64,000 nt of DNA, taken from NCBI GenBank assembly GCA_913778275.1, contig CAJYWN010000011.1, positions 21,463-85,462 of the forward strand. Reading direction: 5' to 3'. Origin of the DNA: an uncultured Chryseobacterium sp. (lineage in GTDB: Bacteria > Bacteroidota > Bacteroidia > Flavobacteriales > Weeksellaceae). The position numbers and the translations under genes are program-made. The first letter of the stretch is position 1, and every line of letters starts with the position of its first letter. Under the pieces are notes generated by a model. That model had not been told where the DNA came from and did no database searches. It saw nothing but the letters and a program-made list of their open reading frames with translations. Below, piece after piece: positions 41,631 through 51,730 of this stretch.

Positions 41631-44600
41631 TTAGGCAGGAATTTCTCCTTTGTATAAGAATGAAATAATTTCTTTATTCAATTTGTCGATCATTTCACTG
41701 AATAAGTGGAAAGATTCCTGTTTGTAGATTACCAGCGGATCCTTCTGCTCATAAACAGCACCTTGGGAAGATCTTCTTAAATCGTCCATTTCACGAAGGT
41801 GAAGCTTCCAGTTTTCATCAATGATTGATAAAGTGATATTCTTTTCAAAATCGTTGATTAAGCTGTCGCACTGTGTTTCATAAGCTTCTTTGAGATCAGT
41901 AACGATGGTCATTGTTTTATGGCCGTCGGTGAAAGGAACCTGAATCATTTTGAACATCGATCCCTGGTTCTGATACACATTCTCAATAATCGGGAATGAT
42001 TTTTCTTTCAGTAAGTTCAGTTTCATCTGATAATCTTCCTGAGCAGCTTTGAATAGGACATTGGTTAGATCCTGAATATTTTTGCTCTTGAAATCATTTT
42101 CAGAAATTGGCGATTCCATCGTAAACGTTTTGATGATTTCGTATTCGAAATCTTTATAGTTTCCTGATGCTTTTCCTTTGGCAACAATAGAGTTGGCGAC
42201 ATCAAAAATCATGTTCGTGATATCATACTTCAAATGGTCTCCGAACAGTGCATTCTTTCTTCTCTTATAGATTACGTCACGCTGTTTGTTCATTACGTCA
42301 TCATACTCAAGAAGTCTCTTTCTTGTTCCAAAGTTATTTTCCTCTACTTTTTTCTGCGCTCTTTCAATTGATTTTGAAATCATGGAATGCTGAATTACTT
42401 CACCTTCCTTATGACCCATTCTGTCCATCATTTTAGCAATTCTTTCAGAACCGAAGAGACGCATTAAGTTATCTTCAAGAGATACATAGAACTGTGAACT
42501 TCCCGGGTCTCCCTGACGTCCTGCTCTACCTCTCAGCTGTCTGTCAACACGTCTTGAATCGTGTCTTTCCGTACCGATAATCGCTAAACCTCCTGCTTCT
42601 TTTACTTCTTTAGTCAGCTTAATATCCGTACCACGACCAGCCATGTTGGTAGCAATGGTTACCACGCCCGGCTGACCTGCTCCTGCAACAATTTCTGCTT
42701 CCTTCTTGTGAAGTTTTGCATTCAAAACCTGATGCGGGATTTTTCTTAATTGAAGTGCTTTTGATAATAACTGAGAAATTTCAACTGAAGTGGTACCAAC
42801 CAATACGGGTCTTCCGGCAGCAGTAAGTTTTTCAATTTCTTCAATTACGGCATTGTATTTTTCACGGTTGGTTTTGTAAACCAGATCCTGTTTGTCGTTT
42901 CTTAAAATCGGACGGTTGGTAGGAATTACCACTACGTCTAATTTATAAATTTCCCAAAGCTCACCCGCTTCCGTTTCAGCAGTACCCGTCATCCCCGCAA
43001 GCTTATTGTACATACGGAAGTAGTTCTGAAGGGTAATGGTAGCAAACGTCTGCGTAGCCGCTTCGATTTTTACGTTTTCTTTCGCTTCAATTGCCTGGTG
43101 AAGACCGTCTGAATAACGTCTTCCTTCCATGATACGGCCAGTCTGCTCATCAACGATTTTTACCTCACCGTCAATCACTACATATTCATCATCTTTTTCA
43201 AATAAGGTATAGGCTTTAAGCAATTGGCTCATCGTGTGAACTCTTTCAGACTTTTCGGCAAAATCAGAGAATAATTTTTCTTTAGCTTCAAATTCTTCTT
43301 CTTTAGACAAATTTTTAGCTTCCAGCTCTGCGATTTCGGTTCCGATATCCGGAAGAACGAAGAAATTAGGATCAGAGTTACCCTGCGACATGTATTCAAC
43401 ACCTTTGTCGGTAAGGTCAACCTGATTGTTTTTTTCCTCAATTACGAAGTATAAATCTTTATCTACAATCGGCATATCGCGGTTGTTGTCCTGCATATAC
43501 TGTGCTTCTACTTTCTGAAGCAATGCACGGTTTCCGCTTTCCGATAAAAATTTAATCAATTGTCTGTTTTTAGGAAGACCTCTGTATGCCTGAAGCAATT
43601 TGAATCCTCCTTCTTTGGTGTTTCCTGCCGCGATTAATTTTTTCGCTTCATTAAAAATGGCAGAAACGGTTTTTTTCTGAACTTCAACAATTCTGTCGAT
43701 AGACGGTTTCAGCACATCAAATTCCTGTCTGTCTCCCTGTGGAACCGGACCGGAAATAATGAGCGGCGTTCTTGCGTCATCTACCAATACAGAGTCAACC
43801 TCATCCACGATAGCAAAGTTCAGTTCTCTTTGTACTAGCTCTGAAGGAGAGGTTACCATGTTATCTCTCAGATAATCGAATCCGAATTCGTTATTGGTAC
43901 CGTAAGTAATATCGGAATTGTAGGCTTTTCTTCTTCCGTCTGAGTTCGGCTGATGATTGTCGATACAGTCGATTGACATCCCATGGAATTGGTACAATGG
44001 TCCCATCCAGGCCGAGTCTCTTTTCGCAAGATAGTCATTTACTGTTACCACGTGAACTCCTCTTCCCGGAAGTGCATTTAAGAAAATAGGAAGCGTCCCT
44101 ACCAGAGTTTTTCCTTCCCCGGTTGCCATTTCGGCAATTTTACCGCTGTGAAGAATCACCCCTCCGATAAACTGTACGTCGTAATGCACCATATCCCAGT
44201 TTACCTGAGTTCCGGCAGCATTCCAGGAATTTTTCCAAACCGCCTGATCTCCCTGGATTTCAAGGAAATCTTTACCTGCTGCGGCCAGTTGTCTGTCCCA
44301 GTCGGCTGCAGTAACCCGGATTTCTCCATTTTGTGCCCATCTTCTAGCAGTTTCTTTTACCAAAGCAAAAGCTTCAGGAAGAATCTGGCTGAGGACTTTC
44401 TCCTCAATGTCATATGATTCCTTTTTTAGAGCCTCAATTTTTGAAAAAAGCGCTTCTTTTTCGTCAACGTTTTTCGAATTTTTTATCTGCTCTTGTATCT
44501 GTTCTATCTGGGCTGTGATTTTGCTGGTTGCAGACTTAATGCTCTCTTTAAACTCAGCAGTTTTTTCTCTCAAGCCATCGTCAGACAGCTGTTGAATAGT

Positions 44601-44705
44601 AGGTTCAACAGCTTTGATTTTTGTTACAACTTTTTTTACTTCTTTTAGGTCCTGCGCTTTTTTGTCTCCCAAAAACCCTTTAAGAACTTTGTTTAAAAAA
44701 CTCAT
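41631..44705 (-). CDS. secA: Preprotein translocase ATPase SecA
   Basis: 1024-residue motor of the Sec translocon. [14 protein letters not shown] is Walker [21 protein letters not shown]alker B and its surroundings, and [12 protein letters not shown] with [16 protein letters not shown] belong to the second helicase domain. The protein ends at FLYKGEIPA: the C-terminal zinc-binding SEC-C tail (CxCxSGKxxxxC) found in many SecA proteins is absent. Insertions of about 100 residues relative to E. coli are usual in the phylum. Own terminator. Confidence 0.97.
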   Translation of the reverse strand: MSFLNKVLKGFLGDKKAQDLKEVKKVVTKIKAVEPTIQQLSDDGLREKTAEFKESIKSATSKITAQIEQIQEQIKNSKNVDEKEALFSKIEALKKESYDIEEKVLSQILPEAFALVKETARRWAQNGEIRVTAADWDRQLAAAGKDFLEIQGDQAVWKNSWNAAGTQVNWDMVHYDVQFIGGVILHSGKIAEMATGEGKTLVGTLPIFLNALPGRGVHVVTVNDYLAKRDSAWMGPLYQFHGMSIDCIDNHQPNSDGRRKAYNSDITYGTNNEFGFDYLRDNMVTSPSELVQRELNFAIVDEVDSVLVDDARTPLIISGPVPQGDRQEFDVLKPSIDRIVEVQKKTVSAIFNEAKKLIAAGNTKEGGFKLLQAYRGLPKNRQLIKFLSESGNRALLQKVEAQYMQDNNRDMPIVDKDLYFVIEEKNNQVDLTDKGVEYMSQGNSDPNFFVLPDIGTEIAELEAKNLSKEEEFEAKEKLFSDFAEKSERVHTMSQLLKAYTLFEKDDEYVVIDGEVKIVDEQTGRIMEGRRYSDGLHQAIEAKENVKIEAATQTFATITLQNYFRMYNKLAGMTGTAETEAGELWEIYKLDVVVIPTNRPILRNDKQDLVYKTNREKYNAVIEEIEKLTAAGRPVLVGTTSVEISQLLSKALQLRKIPHQVLNAKLHKKEAEIVAGAGQPGVVTIATNMAGRGTDIKLTKEVKEAGGLAIIGTERHDSRRVDRQLRGRAGRQGDPGSSQFYVSLEDNLMRLFGSERIAKMMDRMGHKEGEVIQHSMISKSIERAQKKVEENNFGTRKRLLEYDDVMNKQRDVIYKRRKNALFGDHLKYDITNMIFDVANSIVAKGKASGNYKDFEYEIIKTFTMESPISENDFKSKNIQDLTNVLFKAAQEDYQMKLNLLKEKSFPIIENVYQNQGSMFKMIQVPFTDGHKTMTIVTDLKEAYETQCDSLINDFEKNITLSIIDENWKLHLREMDDLRRSSQGAVYEQKDPLVIYKQESFHLFSEMIDKLNKEIISFLYKGEIPA

Positions 44706-44709
44706 AAAT

Positions 44710-44820
44710 TTTTTGCTTTATGCCTAAAGCGTATGCTTTAAGCGTTTTAAATAACACGCTTTTCGTGTAAAATTGATATGTAAAAAAGGGCAAAAAAGCT
44801 CTAAGCGATGCCTAAAGCCT
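44710..44820. repeat. ATGCCTAAAGC-type repeats upstream of secA
   Basis: ATGCCTAAAGCGTATGCTTT and, about 90 bases on, GCGATGCCTAAAGCCTGATT carry the same word, plus AAGCGTTTTAAATAACACGC between. Another short repeat type in the gap between secA and the DUF2795 gene. Confidence 0.5.
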
Positions 44821-44832
44821 GATTGCTTTTAA

Positions 44833-45054
44833 TTAATATTCGTCTTCGTTCCAAAGGAAGTCTTCATCGGTAGGATAATCACTCCAAACTTCTTCAATAG
44901 ATTCGTAAATCTCTCCTTCATCTTCAATTGCCTGAAGGTTTTCCACTACTTCCATCGGTGCACCAGTTCTGATTGCATAATCAATAAGCTCTGCTTTTGT
45001 CATTGGCCAAGGTGCGTCACTTAAATATGAGGCTAATTCTAATGTCCAGTACAT
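44833..45054 (-). CDS. DUF2795 domain protein
   Basis: 73-residue acidic cytoplasmic protein. MYWTLELASYLSDAPWPMTK and AELIDYAIRTGAPMEVVENL match the DUF2795 family widespread in flavobacteria; the C-terminus is very acidic (WSDYPTDEDFLWNEDEY). No function is known. It is upstream of secA on the same strand, about 130 bases away, and may be transcribed with it. Confidence 0.85.
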   Translation of the reverse strand: MYWTLELASYLSDAPWPMTKAELIDYAIRTGAPMEVVENLQAIEDEGEIYESIEEVWSDYPTDEDFLWNEDEY

Positions 45055-45195
45055 AATTTTCTAATTTTTTTGCAAAAGTATAAAAATAGCTTATATTATA
45101 TGCTTTTTTACACCTGATTTTCAATTCTTTTTATTAATTTTTGTTCATGGTGAATCACAAACCTTTGTTCTGGTGTGATGTCAGCCTGTTTGCAG

Positions 45196-46218
45196 TCATT
45201 TTCTCAAAAACCATTCCACAAAAATTTTTATGCCATTTTGGAAGTTGGTGTCAGGTTTATAGCCGATTAATGTCATAGCTTTTGTGATATCTGCGTTGGT
45301 TTTCAGGACATCTCCGGGCTGCATTGGCAGATTTTTCCGGATGGCAGATTTTCCTAAAGTTTGTTCTATGGTTGACAGCATTTCATTAAGCGTGATGACT
45401 TCACTTTCCCCGAGATTGATGATCTCATAGATGCCGGAACGGGTTTCCAGATAATCAATTGATTTTAATATTCCATCAATAATATCATTAATAAAAGTAT
45501 AATCTCTTGCTGTTGTACCATCACCATAGAAAGGGATTTCCTGATCTTCTGAAATTAATTTTGTAAATTTATGAATGGCAAGGTCCGGCCTTTGTCTTGG
45601 TCCATACACCGTAAAAAAACGCAGTTGGATCATGTCGATTTTATATAAGTCATGATATACATGGCCTAAAATTTCACCGCATTTTTTAGTTGCTGCGTAA
45701 GGAGAAATAGGATTATCTACATTGTCGGTTTCAGCAAACGGAATTTTTTCATTATTTCCATATACGCTTGATGAAGAGGCTGCAATAACTTTTTTAATAG
45801 TAAATTCTTTGCACAGTTCCCACAGGTTCATGGTTCCGCGGATATTCACTTCTTCATACTCCAAAGGTCTTTCGATGGAAGGGCGCACGCCGGCAAGGGC
45901 TGCAAGATGGATTACCATGTCGATGGAATGCTTCCGAAAAATCTTTTCAAGTCCTTCTTTATCACGGATGTCCTGGTAATATAGGGTATATCGTTCTGAT
46001 TTTATCAAGGAAATCAGTTTTGCAATATCTTCCTGCTTTTCTGAAAATTCAAAATCCGAAAAATTCTGTATTGAATCTAAAGTATTCCTGATTTTTATCT
46101 GATAATTGTAGAAATCATCAAAATTGTCAATATTTATGACAGAATGTCCCTTTTTTAATAATTGTTCTACGAGATGAGAACCAATGAATCCGCTTCCGCC
46201 AGTTACAAGATAGACCAT
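45196..46218 (-). CDS. NAD-dependent nucleotide-sugar epimerase (UDP-glucuronate 4-epimerase-like)
   Basis: 340-residue extended SDR. TGGSGFIGSH (6-15) is the NAD loop, ASSSSVYG carries the catalytic serine, and ISPYAATKK the YxxxK pair. FYNYQIKIRN near the start and RFFTVYGPRQRPDLAIHKF are typical of UDP-glucuronate 4-epimerases of the CapI/WbnF type. It probably supplies UDP-galacturonate for surface polysaccharide. No other polysaccharide gene is adjacent. Divergent from the DUF2797 gene, with a 16-base perfect palindrome in between. Confidence 0.88.
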   Translation of the reverse strand: MVYLVTGGSGFIGSHLVEQLLKKGHSVINIDNFDDFYNYQIKIRNTLDSIQNFSDFEFSEKQEDIAKLISLIKSERYTLYYQDIRDKEGLEKIFRKHSIDMVIHLAALAGVRPSIERPLEYEEVNIRGTMNLWELCKEFTIKKVIAASSSSVYGNNEKIPFAETDNVDNPISPYAATKKCGEILGHVYHDLYKIDMIQLRFFTVYGPRQRPDLAIHKFTKLISEDQEIPFYGDGTTARDYTFINDIIDGILKSIDYLETRSGIYEIINLGESEVITLNEMLSTIEQTLGKSAIRKNLPMQPGDVLKTNADITKAMTLIGYKPDTNFQNGIKIFVEWFLRK

Positions 46219-46278
46219 TTGTGACTTTTTATTGGAGCAAAAATATAAATTTATTTTTTGAAAATATAATCATTACTT

Positions 46279-46294
46279 TTACTTTATAAAGTAA
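46279..46294. promoter_or_regulatory. 16-bp perfect palindrome, possible operator
   Basis: TTACTTTATAAAGTAA lies between the divergent epimerase and DUF2797 genes, 11 bases before the latter's ATG. Its size suits a dimeric repressor, but AT-rich DNA yields palindromes by chance too. Confidence 0.35.
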
Positions 46295-46304
46295 TATACA
46301 CATT

Positions 46305-47102
46305 ATGCAGTTTCAGGGACAAATTTTAAAAATGACGAGCTTTAATGATGAGCCTATTCAATATTATCTAAATCTTTCCGGTGATCTTATCCACATGAAT
46401 GAATTGTTTGGGAAAGAACTGACGATAAAGCATACCGGTTTTCAATGTGTTAACTGCCAGGAAAATAAACAGATATACAGAATGGGTTTCTGCAAAAACT
46501 GCTTTTTTGAAAGTCCTTATGCGAGCGATACCATTATCCGCCCCGAGCTTTCTACCGCCCACCTCGGAATTGCGGAACGGGATTTGGAGATAGAAAAAGG
46601 AATTCAGCTTCAGCCACATACGGTTTATCTGGCTTATACGGGAGAAGTAAAAGTGGGTGTTACAAGAAATACACAGATTCCTACGAGATGGATTGATCAG
46701 GGCGCGACTTTTGCTCTGCCTATTGCGAGAACCGAAAACCGGTATGAAGCGGGAATGATTGAAGTTGCTCTCAAACAGCATGTTCCTGATAAAACCAGCT
46801 GGAAGAAAATGCTCCAGGATGACCTGGAAGATGATATTGACCTGGCGGATTTCCAGCAGAAAATAAAAGAATATTTTCCTGATGATTTCCAGAAATTTTA
46901 CAGTGAAGGCGAAACGCTCTGGAGGTTTGATTATCCTTTCGAAAAGCCTGAAAAAGTAACATCCTTTACGCTTGATAAAAGACCGGAATTTACCGGAAAG
47001 CTTACCGGTATAAAAGGACAGTATCTCGGTTTTGATGGGGGAGAGTTCATGAATGTAAGAGGCCATGAAGGGTATTTTATAGAGCTCAATGTCAGGAGCT
47101 GA
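46305..47102 (+). CDS. DUF2797 protein with zinc ribbon and GIY-YIG-like core
   Basis: 265 residues. C48, C51, C63 and C66 form a CxxC...CxxC zinc ribbon. After it, YLAYTG (108-113) and KVGVTR (116-121), then RW (128-129) and E153 in GMIEVAL, follow the order of GIY-YIG nuclease motifs (two tyrosine/glycine strands, arginine, glutamate). I recognise the family as DUF2797; its function is not known. The nuclease resemblance is my inference. The next gene starts 24 bases downstream. Confidence 0.8.
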   Translation: MQFQGQILKMTSFNDEPIQYYLNLSGDLIHMNELFGKELTIKHTGFQCVNCQENKQIYRMGFCKNCFFESPYASDTIIRPELSTAHLGIAERDLEIEKGIQLQPHTVYLAYTGEVKVGVTRNTQIPTRWIDQGATFALPIARTENRYEAGMIEVALKQHVPDKTSWKKMLQDDLEDDIDLADFQQKIKEYFPDDFQKFYSEGETLWRFDYPFEKPEKVTSFTLDKRPEFTGKLTGIKGQYLGFDGGEFMNVRGHEGYFIELNVRS

Positions 47103-47126
47103 TTTAAATAAGCAAAATATGTAAAC

Positions 47127-49805
47127 ATGAAAAAGTGGGTAAAAAAGCTATTGGTTGGTCTGGGAGTTTTGTTGGTGATCATTTTATTGGCGAACTTCGG
47201 ACTTAACATCTGGCTTAAGACCCAACTTCCCAATTACATTAAAAACAATACCGATTATAAGGTTTCCTATAAAAGTCTTGAAGTAGATTTGCTTTCGGGA
47301 AATATTCTTGCGAAGGAAATATCTGTCAATAATAAAAATCCCCAAAACAATAACGTAATAGGGCTTCAAGGCACCATTGATACACTTAAAATAAGCCGTT
47401 TCGGGATTTATGATGCGGTATTCAATAAGCAGATCAGTTTATCTGATCTTTTACTTTCAAAACCAAATCTCAACGTAATTCTCGCGAAACCGGTTGATGA
47501 TAAAACCGGGAAAAAGAGAAACCCCGTAAAATTTGAGAATATTAGGATCAATGATGGGAATATCAGTATTTTCAAACATACCAAACAAAAATTTCTTTCA
47601 GTTCAGGATCTTGATCTGTATGTGGAAAATCTGCAGCTTACCGAAGAATCTGTGGAAGATAAGCTTCCCGTTGTTTTTGATACATATGATATTAAAGGAA
47701 AGAATTTCTTCGTTCGTCCCGATGATGTGTATGCACTCAAGATAGACTCTATTAAAACATCAGACGGGCAAATGACGATTAACAATTTTCAGCTGGTTCC
47801 GGTATTGGATTTTGAACAGTTTAAAAAATATTATCCTAAAAAAAATAAGCTTTTCCAGTTTGCCATTAAAAAAATGGAATTTACCGATCTGGTTCTGAAA
47901 AAGAATAAATTATCTCTTGCCAATGCCAGCTTTTATGAGCCGAATCTTTTGATATATACTACAGACGTTGTTCCTGTTAAGGTAAAGAAGCCTTCCGACT
48001 TTGAGATGAATCTGGAAAATATAAAAATGAGCAATGCTACTGTACAGGTGATGAAGCCTGATGGCAATAAACTCCTGTATGCTAAAAATCTCAATGTTGA
48101 TGTCAGCCAGCTTAGATTTGACAAAGAAACACGAGAGGAGCTTATTCCTGTGGGGTATAAAAATTTTCAGATTTCCGGTAAAGATGTTCTGTTTTCCAAT
48201 CACCAGGATTTCAGATTTGGCAGTATGACCCTGAATCCTAAGAAAGGGGAGGTAAGAAATATTTCAGTTGCCCCTAATAATGCTTCAACGGATAAAACCT
48301 CAATGAATCTTTGGGCAGATTATATTGGATTTAACATCAATAGATGGGATTTCGCCGATAAGAAAGTGAATCTCAATGTAAAAGATATTCTGGTAAGCCG
48401 TGTCAAAGGAAAAATAACGGCAGGAACCGCTCAAGTTAAAAGCAATAAAAAATCTGGTACTAGCGGAATTCAATTTCCTATTCTGATCAGAAAAGTTGTT
48501 CTGCAAAATTCGGATATTGTATATTCTAAAAATAACCAGCCGCTCAGTTTTCAGAATCTGAATGCAACCGTAAATGATATTCAGCTTGTTTCAAAAAAGG
48601 ATAATGCCGGAATTGAAGCAAAGATAAATAAGTACACCGTTTCAACTAAAAACTTCGGTTACAAGACGAAGTTTTATAATATGACAGCCGGATCATTGAA
48701 GCTTGATCAGAATAAAATAAACGTAACTGCTTTTTCTATGAAGCCTCTTGTTTCGAGGGCGCAGTTTATCAGAATGATTCCTGTTGAAAGTGATCTGTAT
48801 AATATTACAGCAAGCCAGATCACGGCAAATGGAACCTGGGATTTGTTTTCTGACCGCAAATTAGTACGTGCCTCCAATATTACGATCCATAATGCAGATG
48901 CCAATATTTTCAGAAGTAAAATCCCGAAAGATGATCCGAAGGAAAAGCCTTTATATTCGAGAATGCTGAGATCCATTAAAATACCGATGGTTGTTAATAA
49001 TCTTAACTTGAAAGATTCGAAATTAGTATACGAGGAAGATACACCTGAAAGTGCCGGTCCCGGGAAATTGACATTCAGTAATTTTAATATGAATGTTAAA
49101 AATCTGAATTCTGCCAGGATCAAAGGAAATCCTACAAAAGTTGATATTAAGATCAACTGCTCTTTTATGAATCTGGCGCCACTTTCGGTAAACTGGAATT
49201 TTGATGTTGCAGACCAGGGTGACCGTTTTGCGATTTCGGGACGAACAACCAATCTTCCTGCTACGGGAATTAATCCGTTTATCCGTCCTTATCTTCACGT
49301 TACGGCTACCGGAACCATTCAGGAGATGCTGTTCAATTTCAGAGGAAACCCTAAAGGACTGAGCGGGAAATTCAATCTTAAACATAAAGATCTTAAAGTG
49401 ACGATCCTGGATAAAGATAATAATGAGAAAAAAGGCTTTCTTACAGCGGTTGCCAATCTTCTGGTGAAATCGGATTCCGGGAAGCTTCCGGAAGATGTGG
49501 ACGTAGAAGATGTGGAAAGAGATCCTACCAAATCATTTTTCAATCTTTTCTGGAAAGGAATTGAACAGGGATTAAAGAAAACGCTGATTGGAATTAATAT
49601 TGATAACGCTAAAAAAACGGCTGCCAAAGCAGCTTCTACCGTGAAAAGTGTAAAAGAAGATGTCAAGGTAATGAAAGCATCTGCTAAGGAAATCGGACAA
49701 GCCATGAAGAAGAACCCTGAAAGTAAAAAGCCAAAAGAAGATACTGAAAAGAAAGGTTTTTTGAAGGGTGTATTCAAGAAAAAAGAAAAACCCGAAACTG
49801 AATAG
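47127..49805 (+). CDS. AsmA-like/DUF748-type envelope protein
   Basis: 892 residues. One N-terminal membrane helix (about 8-26, KLLVGLGVLLVIILLANFG), then a long periplasmic region of repeating beta-strand modules (VSYKSLEVDLLSGNILAKEI; FENIRINDGNISIFKHTKQ and similar). The C-terminal conserved part is LHVTATGTIQEMLFNFRGNP, ending in an alpha-helical lysine/glutamate-rich tail. This matches the AsmA superfamily, in which large members form bridges that carry phospholipids to the outer membrane. The exact role is unknown. A weak terminator follows. Confidence 0.78.
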   Translation: MKKWVKKLLVGLGVLLVIILLANFGLNIWLKTQLPNYIKNNTDYKVSYKSLEVDLLSGNILAKEISVNNKNPQNNNVIGLQGTIDTLKISRFGIYDAVFNKQISLSDLLLSKPNLNVILAKPVDDKTGKKRNPVKFENIRINDGNISIFKHTKQKFLSVQDLDLYVENLQLTEESVEDKLPVVFDTYDIKGKNFFVRPDDVYALKIDSIKTSDGQMTINNFQLVPVLDFEQFKKYYPKKNKLFQFAIKKMEFTDLVLKKNKLSLANASFYEPNLLIYTTDVVPVKVKKPSDFEMNLENIKMSNATVQVMKPDGNKLLYAKNLNVDVSQLRFDKETREELIPVGYKNFQISGKDVLFSNHQDFRFGSMTLNPKKGEVRNISVAPNNASTDKTSMNLWADYIGFNINRWDFADKKVNLNVKDILVSRVKGKITAGTAQVKSNKKSGTSGIQFPILIRKVVLQNSDIVYSKNNQPLSFQNLNATVNDIQLVSKKDNAGIEAKINKYTVSTKNFGYKTKFYNMTAGSLKLDQNKINVTAFSMKPLVSRAQFIRMIPVESDLYNITASQITANGTWDLFSDRKLVRASNITIHNADANIFRSKIPKDDPKEKPLYSRMLRSIKIPMVVNNLNLKDSKLVYEEDTPESAGPGKLTFSNFNMNVKNLNSARIKGNPTKVDIKINCSFMNLAPLSVNWNFDVADQGDRFAISGRTTNLPATGINPFIRPYLHVTATGTIQEMLFNFRGNPKGLSGKFNLKHKDLKVTILDKDNNEKKGFLTAVANLLVKSDSGKLPEDVDVEDVERDPTKSFFNLFWKGIEQGLKKTLIGINIDNAKKTAAKAASTVKSVKEDVKVMKASAKEIGQAMKKNPESKKPKEDTEKKGFLKGVFKKKEKPETE

Positions 49806-49817
49806 TTCCGGGTTCTT
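49788..49817. terminator. Bidirectional terminator
   Basis: ACCCGAAACT and AGTTCCGGGT pair with one mismatch, followed by TCTTTATATT. It separates two convergent genes. Confidence 0.6.
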
Positions 49818-49821
49818 TATA

Positions 49822-50172
49822 TTAATCAAAATCAAATTCGTCACTTTCGAGAATAGGAACTTCGCGAAGGAAATTATCAAATTCCTTAGGATAATTGCTT
49901 CCTGCACCATAAGAATCGATGATCATTCCCAGGTTTCCATCGGAATCTTTTACTACATACAGAACAGCGTTATCATCGGGACTGCTTGGACCTTCAAATC
50001 GGTATGTTTTTATGATGGTGAGTTCGTTTGGCTGATATATTTTTTCAGAGTTTTCCAATTTCATTTCACAATTTTCATTCATCCTGAATTCTCTGTGAAT
50101 GCCTCTTTGGGCAAGTCTTGTCATGACCTGACTTAATGTCGTCATTTTGTCAATATTTCCTGTACCTTCCAT
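49822..50172 (-). CDS. Conserved hypothetical protein, 116 aa
   Basis: A small acidic cytoplasmic protein. MTTLSQVMTRLAQRGIHREF, KTYRFEGPSSPDDNAVLYVV and GMIIDSYGAG are blocks I recognise from a conserved Bacteroidota family of about 100 residues, sometimes mislabelled phosphoribosylpyrophosphate synthetase although it lacks any PRPP synthetase domain. The start could be ATG 50172 or the internal MTTLSQ ATG. Function unknown. Convergent with the AsmA-like gene. Confidence 0.75.
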   Translation of the reverse strand: MEGTGNIDKMTTLSQVMTRLAQRGIHREFRMNENCEMKLENSEKIYQPNELTIIKTYRFEGPSSPDDNAVLYVVKDSDGNLGMIIDSYGAGSNYPKEFDNFLREVPILESDEFDFD

Positions 50173-50324
50173 AATAATATTTTTCTTCTAAAATACAATA
50201 ATTAAACCAATCATTTTAAATCGATATATTTTATACGACGGTTCGTTTGTTAACAAAAATTATATTTATAATATAAGATTGGGTATGCTTTTTGCAATAA
50301 ACAGAATAATAAATCAGACGAAAT

Positions 50325-50519
50325 ATGAAAAAGGAAGTTGGCGTTTTACTGGCAGGAGGAGTCGGTCTTCTGGCAGTATTAAGTATCATCGGAATTAAAA
50401 AGATATTACATAGAAAAGATAAAAAATACAGTGATGCTTACTCAGATTATCACAGACATTTCGATCCTAGAAATCTTGAGGAAGATTATCACGGCATTGA
50501 ATTTTATGCGTTAAAATAA
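50325..50519 (+). CDS. Small membrane protein, 64 aa
   Basis: One transmembrane helix at about 5-24 (VGVLLAGGVGLLAVLSIIGI), then a basic stretch (KKILHRKDKK) and a soluble tail with SDAYSDYHRHFDPRNLEED. Topology is probably N-out/C-in because of the positive residues after the helix. I do not recognise a named family. A clear terminator follows, so the gene is a single unit. Confidence 0.7.
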   Translation: MKKEVGVLLAGGVGLLAVLSIIGIKKILHRKDKKYSDAYSDYHRHFDPRNLEEDYHGIEFYALK

Positions 50520-50546
50520 TAAAACAAAATATATCCAATTTATTGT

Positions 50547-50578
50547 AATCCGGCACCAACAGGCTGCCGGATTTCTTT
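50547..50578 (+). terminator. Terminator
   Basis: AATCCGGCA pairs with TGCCGGATT over 9 bases, followed by TCTTT. Confidence 0.8.
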
Positions 50579-50641
50579 GTGGAAAACTTTCATGTTAAAA
50601 CTCATTATTTTCTGAAACTTCCATTCTAATTTTACAGTATA

Positions 50642-51694
50642 ATGCAGAATGAAAATATCATAAAAGGTCAGGGAGCTCAGCGAAATGTAATTAACCGTTT
50701 CGACAGGTACACCTATGAGCCGGAAGATGAAGATTGTGAAACGGTAAAAACATCTTTTACCGAAGTGTTTCCGAAAACGATTGTAAATCAGGTCAAAAGC
50801 GAAGACCTCCCGATGGAATATTCCATGAATCCATATCAGGGTTGTGAACACGGCTGTTCTTACTGTTTTGCCAGGCCTACTCATGAATATTGGGGATACA
50901 GCGCGGGAATCGACTTTGAGAGAAAAATTATGGTGAAGAAAAATGCACCGGAGCTGTTGGAAAAATTCTTTCAGAAGAGAGGCTATCATCCCGAGCCGAT
51001 TCTGCTTTCCGGAAATACAGACTGCTACCAGCCTGCAGAACGGCAGTTCGAAATTACCAGAAAATTGCTGCAGGTTTGCCTTGATTACAGACATCCTGTG
51101 AATATCCTTACGAAGAACGCTTTGGTTCTTCGGGATCTTGATTTGTTAAAACCAATGGCTGAACAGAATATTGTGTCGGTTTCCTTAAGCATTCCTACCA
51201 TCAACGAAGAGCTGCGAAGGAAAATGGAACCGCGGACAAGCTCTGCCAAAAATAAATTAAAAGCTATAGAAATCCTTTCTGAAAACGGGATTCCGGTTAA
51301 TATCATGGTGGCGCCGATTATCCCCGGCCTGAACAGCGATGAGCCGTTGGCTATTTTAAAAGCGATCTCAGATGCGGGAGCGCAAAGTTTCGGGTATACG
51401 CTGGTACGACTCAACGACACAGTAGAGCCTGTTTTTGTAAACTGGATTGAAAATGCTTTTCCGGACCGCGCACAGAAAGTGTTGAATTTAATCCGTTCGA
51501 TGCGGGGAGGAAAACTGGGCGAAAAAAAGTTTTTTGACCGGCAGAGGGGGGAGGGGAATATTGCAGAAATGATTCACAATACATTCAAAATCGGAAGAAA
51601 GAAGTTTTTTAACAACAAAGAATTTCCGAAGCTATCTACAAAGAATTTTACCGGCTCCAGAGATCAGCAGCTGAAATTATTTGTAACGTCCTGA
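50642..51694 (+). CDS. PA0069-family radical SAM protein, 3' end altered by an IS
   Basis: 350 residues. C68, C72 and C75 in CEHGCSYC bind the radical SAM [4Fe-4S] cluster; NPYQGCEHG, ILLSGNTDCYQPAE and VSVSLSIPT resemble spore photoproduct lyase-like proteins of the PA0069 group. The function is not established. The last codons lie inside the left end of the IS3-family element that begins at 51682: the final residues (VTS) and the TGA come from the IS inverted repeat. Core motifs are untouched, so the protein may still work with a changed C-terminus. Confidence 0.9.
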   Translation: MQNENIIKGQGAQRNVINRFDRYTYEPEDEDCETVKTSFTEVFPKTIVNQVKSEDLPMEYSMNPYQGCEHGCSYCFARPTHEYWGYSAGIDFERKIMVKKNAPELLEKFFQKRGYHPEPILLSGNTDCYQPAERQFEITRKLLQVCLDYRHPVNILTKNALVLRDLDLLKPMAEQNIVSVSLSIPTINEELRRKMEPRTSSAKNKLKAIEILSENGIPVNIMVAPIIPGLNSDEPLAILKAISDAGAQSFGYTLVRLNDTVEPVFVNWIENAFPDRAQKVLNLIRSMRGGKLGEKKFFDRQRGEGNIAEMIHNTFKIGRKKFFNNKEFPKLSTKNFTGSRDQQLKLFVTS

Positions 51695-51730
51695 AAAAAT
51701 GATACAGGATTTAACAAATAAAAATATTTA

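Noticed and set aside
46368..47066. Long minus-strand open frame of 232 codons
   Set aside because: It is the antisense of the DUF2797 gene, which has clear zinc and core motifs; the minus frame has none.
49822..50172. PRPP synthetase
   Set aside because: The 116-residue protein lacks the PRPP loop and is far too short; the name is a known mislabel of this family.
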